Assembly: GCA_021234155.1 (NCBI GenBank)
Contig: JAJEKV010000175.1
Span: forward strand, 789,576 to 853,575
DNA length: 64,000 nucleotides
Source: Isoetes taiwanensis
Taxonomy: Eukaryota > Streptophyta > Lycopodiopsida > Isoetales > Isoetaceae
Direction of reading: 5' to 3'
Shown here: positions 11,755 to 21,118 of the stretch, one piece after another
How positions within the stretch are numbered: position 1 is the stretch's first letter
How the letters are laid out: every line of letters starts with the position of its first letter
Program-made: the position numbers and the translations under genes
Notes under the pieces: generated by a model
What the model saw: the letters and a program-made list of their open reading frames with translations, nothing else
Database searches by the model: none
Told to the model about the DNA's origin: nothing

Positions 11755-12480
11755 CCACTCCAAATTAAGTAAGGTTAATTTAACCATATGGTTATCTCTT
11801 AACTTAATAAAAAGTAGGTTGTGATTTCCCATTAAAGACGTTAAGTTAAGACTAACTTAAAGGATTGTGAAGGTATACATTCACACTATACCGTTATGGA
11901 CCACTTAGGTTAAGCTCATGAAATCAACTTAGCCCAACTTTTACTATGAGCTTGTGCTTCACACTAGCAATTAAGAGGCTTTATTAGGTTAGAGATAAAT
12001 GTGTTCGTTTCTCACTTCGGTTAAGGGAATAATTTAAATAGAGATTTTGATTTTTCAGTCATGTTACTAATTTTGTGGATAGCTTGACTACCTAGTAAAA
12101 GCTAGTCAGACGATTGACTCTCTAGTCAATGAGTTGACTTTTGGTTAGCTTAGACACTTTCTAGCCAATTAGTTAACTTGTAGTCAACTGTCATTATTTC
12201 TAGACATTGTAGTCAAGTACTACTTGACTAGGCAATCAAACACAAAATTCTTGAAGTTCATCTACTATCTTAATGCTTTTTATTCAATCCATCAAACTGG
12301 TCAACTAGTTGGCCTCCTCGTTAAAATTACTACTTAAGAGTTTAACCTAATTGGAACCATTTCTCACTCACAGTTAAGTTAGATCAATGCTTAACCAAAA
12401 CGTTAGAAGTTAACTTCACAGTTAAGTTAGGTAAATGCTTAACCAAAAAGTTAGAAGTTAAGCGGACTTTGCTTAGGTCA
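11755..12480. repeat. TTAAGTTA-rich degenerate repeat with a 48-bp tandem duplication
   Basis: The region is dominated by variants of GTTAAGTTA and its complement TAACTTAAC. Bases 12369-12413 and 12417-12461 are near-identical (CACAGTTAAGTTAG, then TGCTTAACCAAAA and GTTAGAAGTTAA), giving a 48-bp period. A similar TTAGGTTA/TTCGCAC-rich stretch lies at 34.3-34.63 kb. It may be a decayed MITE family. I see no terminal repeats. The bases from 12481 to 13769 hold no gene I can identify. Confidence 0.6.
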
Positions 12481-13769
12481 CTTAATGTTTGCACTAGTTG
12501 GTTAAATGTTTTTTAATTTGGTTAAAAAAATAACTTAAATTTTTCAGTGTGCAGGATGCTCCAATTACGTTGGCAAACGCTTTTTGCAAATCTTTTTTAG
12601 GAAAAAAAATGTTTAATAAAATATAATGACTTTTTTTTTCCCTATAAGTTTTTTTGTTTGGATAATGTGGCACCACCCGATTGGGTGAAAGAAACCTAAG
12701 AGGTGAAGCAGCTTTTTATTTCACGGCATGTATGGTGGAGGATCATCTGAAGGGCGCTCGACCAAACGGAGGATCCGAAGGCCTGTCTAGTAGAGGATCA
12801 GCACGGCCTTTCCAACGGAGGATCATCAGTACCAGTGCCAATGGCATTTTTTTGAGTTTCTGTCGGGCTACAGTAGGCGCTAGCTATAAAGCGTCAACAC
12901 CACAATGAAGAAGCTAGACTTCTAGAGGTAAGTTATCATTGGCAGTGCAGAAGGCATCTTCCACAGATATGCCTAAAGCTCTGCAGATGGTTCACATTTT
13001 CCACAGATCTTGGTCTATCAGAGAGCAGACACCCACCCTTAAAAAGATGAGGCTTTCGGCCAACAGAGATGTAAGAATTGTCGAAGCTTAGAAACAACAG
13101 ATGTCTCACATGGTCTCGCATCTTTGGCTGCAAAAGAAATGCCCCCTCTCCATCAATTATAAGAGCTTGTCCCAACATTGGCCTTCTTCCATCAAGATGA
13201 CAGTTCAAGGCAGTTTTGATGAGCAACAGAGGCCTCAAGCATATGAAACACTATGAAACACTAACCATTATATTCTTTTGAGTTAGATATGATGTAGTAG
13301 AACTCTTGTTCTATTAAGATATTAGACGATCATGGTATGATACTCTGTTTTGCACCTCTTGTGTGTGGGGGTAAGGGGGATAGAGACCTAGGAGCCGTTA
13401 GTATAATCTGCATTGTAATGGAAATTACAGAGGCCTAACAACTAGCCTGTGCATAGAGAGCATGCCTGATCATGGGTCTAGAGCCTTGATTAGCTTAAAA
13501 TAGGGGACTTGTTTTGATTGCAGAGGGACCTAGGGTGTGTATTATCTACCAGGGATCCATAGCAAGCTAGGCCTAATATCTTGTCATCGCGAGAGGGCAA
13601 GGTATAGGTTTGGCCCCTCCTAGGTGATGAGTCACCTTAATGAGGTTAGGTTGTGTGGAGGCAACCTCATCTATCTAGCTGCCTGCAATGACAAGATGCC
13701 TCTTAGAAGGAGCAACCTTTCTGCCTCATGCGCCATGAAGATCAATCTTCATGAAATACCGTGCACCTT

Positions 13770-14030
13770 GCAGCCGCTCAAGCAATTCGGAATCAAAGGA
13801 AGAGAATACAGATTGCGTATAGTGATTTTGTTGAAGTCGCGGTAATCCACAACCAACAGTAAAGAGCCATCCTTCTTGGAGACGAAGAAGATGGCAGCCC
13901 CTGCAGGTGACTGAGAATGTTGAATAAACCTAGTTGCAAGATTCTCCTCGATGTAAGTCTAAAAAGCCTCTAACTTATTTGGTGACAAACCATAGATAAG
14001 ACCATATGGTGGGGTTGCCATGGGTGGAGA
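13770..14030 (-). pseudogene. Ty3/gypsy reverse transcriptase fragment
   Basis: Read on the minus strand, the frame contains [20 protein letters not shown], then a KITIRN-YSLPLIP stretch. This is the fingers/palm entry region of Ty3/gypsy RT (compare the family pattern FVxKKDGSLRxCVDYRxLN). The catalytic xxDD palm motif is not found here and frames shift upstream, so it is dead. On the minus strand it lies downstream of a chromodomain fragment, the reverse of the order expected inside one element. Confidence 0.85.
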
Positions 14031-14188
14031 TCGAAGGGACAGTCATAAGGGCCATGCTCTGGAAGTTTTCTGGGTTTGGCCTTATCAAAAACATCGACAA
14101 AGCATTATACCTATCAGGAAGAATAGAAGCAGACTTCATGTTGAGTCTTTGCTTCTAGGGGATATATTATGTGAGCAACAAAATATAT

Positions 14189-14618
14189 TTAAGGTTCATT
14201 CCAATTCCCTTCATAGTCGCCATGCGCCGTCATACCTATGGTATTGTCACATCCTATGCTTGCGGTCATCTTGTTGACATGTACTATGATGTGGTGGTAT
14301 AATATAGATATTGCTAGCGTATACTTTGTTGGAATGTCACATTCCCAATTACAATCGCAAGGAAGATAGCCTTCCCAATCCACCAAAATATTAAAAATGA
14401 CGCCATTCCAGGAAGTTGGAATCCAAAGCTTCTAGAACTTCAAATTCCTCATAATCATCAATCTCGACTGTGGTGAAGGGTAGAGGTATTCGATCCAGAA
14501 ATAAATTTGTTGTATAGGATTTTAACAAAGAGACATGGAACACCAGATGAAGGCGAACTAACGGTGGAAGCTCCAAACAAAAAGCAGCATCATCAATAGT
14601 GATTCGATAAGGTCCCAA
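14189..14618 (-). pseudogene. Ty3/gypsy integrase C-terminus plus chromodomain fragment
   Basis: One frame (14391-14618) begins GPYRITIDDAAFCLELPP and continues to HLVFHVSLLKSY, the conserved C-terminal tail of gypsy integrase. A neighbouring frame (14189-14386) starts VDWEGYLPCDCNWECD, matching the aromatic-cage pattern of a retroelement chromodomain (VxWxGY, then NTWEP). A frameshift separates the two. Chromodomains steer integration into heterochromatin in chromoviruses; that role is family knowledge. The DNA up to 15010 is probably more of the same element but I cannot align it. Confidence 0.82.
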
Positions 14619-15010
14619 GCATCAATAGTCAAGCTTGTTGCTGGGACAAGAGTACAGAAGTCTCAACACTGTCATATGAGTGCAGCAAACTCCTAGCCAC
14701 CAATAATCTCGATGAGTTTCATAGACTTTGCAATTCCAAAGTTGCCAACAAGAGGAAAATCATGACAACACTGCATAATTTGGACTCGAGGACCGCCATC
14801 ATGAACATACAAGATATGCTAAAAAATTAGGCCATTAGATGTAAAGAGCATCAAGTCCTAATGCTGAAGTGGAGCATGCCTGAGGAAGAGTTTGAACCAA
14901 GGTGAGAAAGGATATCATGTGCCAAGAGGTCTGTGGTAAGTGCAATCCAGACCGCCTCCAGTGGAATGCTATTATGATGGGTCTCGAATAATGAAATGGC
15001 AAGAAGGATG

Positions 15011-15762
15011 CAGGGATAGGTTCTGTACGTACAAATTTATTTTCTGGACGTATAAAGTCCAAAAATATGTATTTTTAGGTTAAAAACATATTTACCGTAT
15101 TTTTTCCTTGTCGACCGAAAAAAAAAATTAAGGTTTCGCTTACGCGATAGTTTTCGCGTAAGCGAAGGGAAAAATAAAAATAAAAATTGAGTAAGCGAAA
15201 TAGCTGTTTCGCTTTCGCGAAACTGTTTTTGCGTAAGCGGAGTTTTGCTTACGCGAAAAAAAATAATTTTTTTTTATCGAAATTTTTTTCGCGCAAGCGA
15301 AATAGCTGCCTCGCTTATGGGAAAACAATATTCGCATAAGTGAAACTGATATTCGCTTACACAAAAATTCAATTTTTTTTTTCTTTCTAAATTTTTGTGT
15401 AAGCGAAATAGCTATTTCGCTTACGCGAAAACAGTTTCGCGTAAATGAAATAGTTGTTTTGCTTACGCAAAAACAGTTTCGTGTAAGCAAAACAGCTATT
15501 TCACTTACATGAAAATATAATTTATTTTTTATTATAATTATTATTTTTTTCTTTTTTAATTTCGCGTAAGAGAAACCCAAATTTCGCTTACATGAAAAAG
15601 ATTTCGCGCAAGCGATACAACAGTTTTACTTACTCGAAAAGTTTCCGACGCCGAAATCGTTTTTTTGCCGTATTTTTGACATATTATACGTCAGATTTAT
15701 GCCGTATCCTTCGAATAATATATATTGAGTGTAAAACATATACAATATTGAACCTATCCTTG
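15011..15762. mobile_element. hAT-like non-autonomous element with TIRs and eroded 8-bp TSD
   Basis: The left end CAGGGATAGGTTCTGTA and the reverse complement of the right end CAAGGATAGGTTCAATA match at 14 of 17 bases. Ends of the form CAGGG are typical of hAT elements. The 8 bases outside each end are GAAGGATG and TTTGGATG, the last five identical, as expected of an old 8-bp hAT target duplication. Subterminal inverted matches also occur (TCTGGACGTATAA on the left, TCTGACGTATAA on the right strand complement). The interior has no transposase, only a palindrome array. A hAT transposase tail lies 2.1 kb away. The right boundary is less certain, as a second partial match ends near 15713. Confidence 0.6.
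15130..15655. repeat. about 20 alternating copies of TTTCGCTTACGCGAAA and its reverse complement
   Basis: Copies of TTTCGCTTACGCGAAA (a) alternate with TTTCGCGTAAGCGAAA (b) almost strictly: I count a b b a, then b a repeated through about 20 units with substitutions. Short linkers recur: TAGCTG between b and a, ACAG or ACTG between a and b. Adjacent units can pair, so a transcript could fold into serial hairpins. A/T-rich runs interrupt the array three times. The 146-codon minus-strand frame across it is a by-product of the repeat. Confidence 0.93.
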
Positions 15763-16547
15763 TTTGGATGATAGTATTCAAAAAACATTTGCTTCTCTAC
15801 CTTTCACATCTCTTTTGGTACCTGAGTTCAATTTGGATGTAGATGAATCTATATTGGAACAGCTCCCACCAATGATTAAGGATGTAGCACGTGTTGATGA
15901 TTCTCTAGCTTATTCTTAAGGCACATTGTAGACTAGAGCAATACACAGAGGAGGCACTCAAGATTTTGGAAACCATGGCAAATTTTGCATTGGGAGATGA
16001 GACAACTGAATTGGTGACTGGTTATTGCAATGGTCAGCTACAGTGGTTAAGAAAAATTCAAAGTTCAAGACACAAGGATAGATTTCAGGAATTGATTAAG
16101 GATTAACATGTAAACTACAGGTTTTCAAACTTCAGGACACAGGTTTACATGTATTCAGATCTACTTACATGTTTGCAGTGATACTTATAGGTTGTATATG
16201 TTGATATAGTGATATAGGGTTTACAGAGGCAGATATACCACAATTTTGTAGACTTTTATGTATTGATACAGTGATAGGCAGATATGCCACAATTTTGTAC
16301 ACAAGTTTGTCATTCTCAATACCAAATCAGGTTATAAGTGCCTTGCATTGCTTTCCATTGATTTCATTTCTTTCTATTGTTTCTGCTTTATATAGTCAAA
16401 CTATGAAAAGTATTTAAGTCAATACCAAATGAACAGTTTGGGCTGAGTTTGACCAGAATTTAGGCCGAGTTTGGGAGGCTACATATAATCTGTTGGCATG
16501 TATCTTCCGCCATAATATACAAGCTAGAATCCTCTACTGGGCATGGA
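15763..16547 (+). other. unrecognised stretch with short protein-like frames
   Basis: Between the hAT-like element and the gypsy remnant, 15785-15920 reads LPFTSLLVPEFNLDVDESIL and then LPPMIKDVARVDDSLAYS before a stop. A nearby frame reads a Glu/Leu-rich stretch to a stop at about 16106. These look like relics of an exon, but I do not recognise the family. Confidence 0.3.
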
Positions 16548-17503
16548 GATCTTGAAGCCAGCTAAGACAATAATCGACTGCGACAAGCATGAAATATCAA
16601 TTATGGCTTTGTATGGCAAGCACTTCATGGTCAAAGATAAGAAAATTGCTTCTATAATGCAGTGCATATCAATAAATATATACTTAAGTACATCATGAAG
16701 ATGAGGTTGAATACATTATTAGGAGGTCGTTGGATCCGATAGCAATGCTAAGAAGAAGGATGCTACAACAGAACAGCTGTCGAGGCCAATTGTTAAGTTG
16801 ATCACGGAGTTCCACGATATATTTCTGCCCTTATAGAGGGAAATCACTCTTGCACTAGATGCAAAGTCGGCCAGTAAGACTCCATATAGAATGAGCACTC
16901 CTGAGCTAGTAGAGCTCAAGAAGCAGTTGGATTGTTTGAGCTTGGATTTATTCGGTTGATTGTATCACCCTTTAGAGCACCCATTCTCTTCGTGAAGAAG
17001 AAATGGAAGTTTTGAGAATGTGTATAGACTATCGTCAACTTAACAAACAGACGATTAAGAACAAATATGCCATGCCAAGGGCCGATGACTTGATGGACCA
17101 ACTCCAAGGAAGACCTAAGAACTGGGTATCATCAGATAAGGATAAGGGAGGAAGACATCATAAGACTACCTTAGAATGCGGTATGGGAACTATGAATTTA
17201 CAGTAATGCCTTTTGGTCTATCAAATGCTATTGAAACCTTCATGAGGTTGAACGATATCTTCAGAGACTTTTTGGATGAGTTCGTTATCATTTGCTTCGA
17301 CGACATCCTCATCTACAACAAGTCAATGGAGGAGCATATAGTCCACTTGAGAAGGATGTTGCAGAAATTGAGATGGCATCGCCTTTTTGGCAAGCTTTCG
17401 AAGTGTAACTTTGCAACATCTAGGGTGGAATATTTAGGTCATGTTGTGTCGATTGAAGAAATTGCCACCAAAGTCTACGAAAAGGTAGCCAGCACTGGGT
17501 ACT
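16548..17503 (+). pseudogene. Ty3/gypsy pol remnant (protease tail to reverse transcriptase)
   Basis: Pieces appear in family order across several frames. KPAKTIIDCDKHEISIMALYGK (protease tail, shortened here to its start at about 16551) is followed by a linker with TPYRMSTPELVELKKQL. Then come [20 protein letters not shown], a frameshifted GYHQIR-REEDIIKT region, and an intact stretch from 17176: [18 protein letters not shown] and CFDDILIYNKSMEEH. The FDD catalytic pair of RT is preserved (family: F/Y-V/A-DD), but stops and frameshifts upstream make the element non-functional. RNase H and integrase are absent. Confidence 0.9.
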
Positions 17504-17910
17504 AGGCACATGTGTAATATCTCAATAAAAGGTACATTTTAAAATTGATGTATTGATTTTCGCCTCCAATAGCATTATCTTTATCTTGACTTTGAATATT
17601 AACGTGTACTTCACTTTCATTTTGGATTTTTGAATTAGTTTTAATGAAAGGGAAAATGAGAGAGTACCCAGTTTTGAAAAACCTAGTGTAGGTACTTTTG
17701 CAGGTGCCAAAGGTGGTACACCCTAACATGCTTTCACCCAGAAGTGGAAGGTAGAAGTGAAGGAATCAGAATTTGATTCACTTGTTTTATCTATAAGAAG
17801 CGAGATGAATTCTGTAGCGAAATGTATCGTAGGAATTGTGGTCCAGGTTTCCTCGAGATGAACTTTTGGGTTCAATGTGTATTGTATTTTCCAGTTTCTG
17901 AAACAATGCT

Positions 17911-18306
17911 ATGTCACATGAGGTACTAAATTTCAGATTTACTATTAGTTTAGCTATCTTAAGGGATCATTTTTATGCTAAGCATGTGGTTGAGGGTGTG
18001 CAAATTAATGGTTTATTGTATCTTGAAGCATTGAAAGAACAATCGGGATTATTTGGTACTACTATATATGCCCAATATGGGCTGTTAGAAAAGCCACTAG
18101 AGCAAGGGGCTGTTACAAGATTATGGGTGAAGTTAACCTCTCATGATTATCTAAAGGCTACCTTGAGTGAGTATATTAAATTGGCAAATCTGATTTTGAC
18201 AATGATACTTGGTAATGTAGAAGATGAGCGGGCTTTTAGCTCGCTTTCTTTCATAAAGAATAAGTTGCGCAACAGATTGGATGCAAACTTAAATGCGCCC
18301 AATTAG
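17911..18306 (+). pseudogene. hAT transposase C-terminal (dimerisation domain) fragment
   Basis: A 131-codon frame whose last 45 residues read KLANLILTMILGNVEDERAF, then SSLSFIKNKLRNRLD. This is the hAT C-terminal dimerisation signature (ER-FS-L-xxxKxxLRNRL). The upstream part (QYGLLEKPLEQGAV) fits the preceding helical region. The catalytic RNase H-like core, zinc finger and terminal repeats are not seen, so it is a relic or part of a domesticated gene. It is the only hAT protein sequence near the hAT-like element at 15.0-15.8 kb. Confidence 0.82.
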
Positions 18307-20187
18307 TGAAGAGCATAGTAGGATACACAAGCAGCTAATGCAATACTTTGTTGGAGCTCTCTCAACCTCTTCCTTGCTCATTAGTACTATGGGCCCACTG
18401 CTATTCCAAAAAGTACCATAGCAATGGCTACAACCTCTTCCCAATGTCCAAGTACTATGGAAGATAATTCCTCAATTTTCTGCAATCAGTTATTTATGAA
18501 ACCTCCATAATGCCCCACTAACCACAAACAAAAAAAACTGGCCCTAAGATAATCATTTTAAAGCTTGCTCATGTAGATTGCCACGGACAACAATGCTATG
18601 CAAAGGACTCCGCTCTACTACTACATCCAGAGCTAAAATTCCCATGAAATTCCTCCCTCTGAAAGTTGCAACTGTTCAAGTGATGACTAATAGAAGAATA
18701 CTACCTAGTTACCACCATAACCTGTGTTGGAATTAAGAGCCAAGCGTAGTCCATCTGCATCTAACTCCAGCAGGATTGTACCCTACTGATGCCAAGGATA
18801 CGTACAATAGAAGCCTCTCATCTCCTAAAGACATATTGACCTATACATACCACTGTTTACAATGCCATCTGTACAAAAGCTTCTTCTAGCTGGGATAGAA
18901 GATCACAGGCCTAACTGAAACCCATCTTAAGAACACTACTTGCTTCATAATAAGCACATGAGTGGACATATTTAGATAACCCACTCAAGACCTAGCATAA
19001 ACCAGTTTCATCACTACATCTTCCATATAGATAGCAATTACCACGACACAAAGACTCAATAGTCACAAGATAACTAGAGCTTCGTGTGCACCCAAAGCCC
19101 TTCAGATCTTTAGCTAACATACCTTTACAGAGTTGTTTTGCTCCTGCCAATATATGCAGTCTTTGACAAAGGCATGCATTAAATGATCACTTATAAAGAC
19201 ATTTTTGGAGTGAAAAGTGGAATTATCTATGTTGGAATACTTCCATTAGTTTTTGACATGAGGATTGCCAATATTAAAACCACTGCTAAAGCACATTCTG
19301 TTATATCCAGCATAATTTAATAATATGTTAACTTGTATTTTTATCATATTTTACCTCACCCTATGTATAGCATAGTATGTTATTTAAGTTTTCATTGGGG
19401 AAGTATGATATGACAAGAACTTAAATTGAATTTCTATTTACAAATTTCAAATGCTTATATAAATGATTGTTTAAGCATTGCATAGATGAGCACCATCAAA
19501 GAACTCTTTAAAGTAGCAAAACTTGTATTACATAACGTCGAACTGTAGAATTGTTTCTTGGTATGCCTTAAAAAAACCTGACCCTTGAGAGAGATATATC
19601 ATGATGAAAATGGCAAGGGCAACAACAATTTTCAAAAACACTTATATTCCAAATAGATGTTGCCTCTAATATATCTCTCTGTCTTTCTAGACTCAGTCCC
19701 TTCTTGCAACATTCATGGACCTCTATAAACAGACAATCATATAATATCAAATATCAATTAGAATAAACTGCAACCATCGGACATCTCCACCTGAAATAAA
19801 AGCAGGATTTAAATGGCTTAGAAATAGTGTTAATTTTAGGTGCAGACTTGGTTTTCCAGGCTAGGCAATTCGCAGCCCAAACCCCAAACAAATGGCTGTC
19901 ATAATTCGTAATCTAGCAGAGATACAATATAAAAGGATCTATCTCTCAGAACCTACATAACAGACCAGTGTCCATAGACGAGCTATTAGGTGCTTCCAAT
20001 TTTTAGATGAAGTAAACACATGAAGTTCCAACAGGCCACTTTCCTTGATGCATGCTGGAAGCATATTAATGCTTCTTTTGTTAGTGCAACAATAAAAACA
20101 ACCTCAAGCATAGTAATGATCAGCATATGGTTGCCAATGTATTCACGAATACACCTTTGGATATCCCACAAAAAAAATTATTACAAA
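18307..20187. other. no gene recognised
   Basis: AT-rich, with only short frames on both strands. No terminal repeats or RNA genes seen. Confidence 0.45.
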
Positions 20188-20311
20188 CTGGAGTGCATTG
20201 GAAGAACCATTAAGCTTCTTTTTGCATATCACTTTTAGTCTACCTTTTGCTGGAGTGCATTGGAAGAAGCATTGAGCTTCTTTTTGCATATCACTTGTAG
20301 TCTGCCTTTTG
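20188..20311. repeat. 62-bp perfect-period tandem duplication
   Basis: Copies 20188-20249 and 20250-20311 start CTGGAGTGCATTGGAAGAA and end with GTCT-CCTTTTG. They differ at a few bases. Confidence 0.95.
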
Positions 20312-20964
20312 CGGGTGCTTGCACATTTTTGGAATTATGTCTACATGTTGTTCCTTATAGCAAGAGCTCGAAACTAAAACCAAGATATAAAAAGAATTGG
20401 AGTTCATGGAGATTAACATTACCTGGACGAAGTCTGTGACGACTATAGCCTCTTCTGCATTTCAAAAATATTGAGTCCAATTATCAACTGTTCTTCCAAT
20501 ATGGGCTCTACCTAATGTTAGTCTCTGTCTTGTTCAAATATATGCCTCAAGAACAATTCATGGCTGTGGAGTTGGAAAGAAGAGATATAACCTAAGAAAG
20601 TTTGGTTCCAAAGAACACAGAGCAAAACTAGAATTCATGACTTTGGGATAAAAACTCAAAGCCGAAAGAAATCACACATAAAAGAAATTACATATACAAA
20701 AGGGCAGAAATATTTACCTCAATCATGCAATCGTAGAAGATAAGGGACAGATTATTCAGAGTAGAAACATAGCAACGTCAATTCAGCTTGAGGGCAAGCA
20801 CATTCATAAAACCTTTCACCAACTTGTAAATCACTACCATCAGGAACAAAAAATGAGTGAACCCACAAATAATAGCAATCAAATCTGATCTGCTCGTTGA
20901 TGGTGCTCAGTGTGGTCGAAGAGAGCATAGCTAGATTATATAGACAATATGTGTTGTATACCAA

Positions 20965-21037
20965 GCGCCTGTAGCTCAGTGGATAGAGCGTCTGTTTCCT
21001 AAGCAGAAAGTCACAGGTTCGACCCCTGTCTGGCGCG
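20965..21037 (+). tRNA. tRNA-Arg (anticodon CCT), reads AGG
   Basis: A 73-base cloverleaf without intron or encoded CCA. The acceptor stem is GCGCCTG/CTGGCGC, with one T-T mismatch at pair 6-67 that I believe is common in plant copies, and G73. The D-arm region TAGCTCAGTGG doubles as the A box. The anticodon arm is TCTGT-TTCCTAA-GCAGA, giving CCT at positions 34-36. The T arm ACAGG-TTCGACC-CCTGT carries the B box. It looks functional. It sits only 81 bases before the ATG of the next gene on the same strand. Confidence 0.97.
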
Positions 21038-21039
21038 TC

Positions 21040-21044
21040 TTTTT
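21040..21044 (+). terminator. RNA polymerase III T-run terminator
   Basis: Five T residues begin three bases after the tRNA discriminator base. This is the usual pol III stop. Confidence 0.85.
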
Positions 21045-21118
21045 CGACATTCTAGAATCACAAACTATATCTTTTTTTCACAGACCATTCCCTTTTCCAT
21101 GCCATTTTCTGTTTCGTT

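Noticed and set aside
14835-15062. 75-codon minus-strand frame as a gypsy integrase zinc-binding region
   Set aside because: I could not find the His-His-Cys-Cys pattern or any confident block.
15140-15580. 146-codon minus-strand frame rich in Phe, Ser, Lys and Arg
   Set aside because: It is a direct read-out of the TTTCGCTTACGCGAAA array and A/T runs, with no protein-like features.
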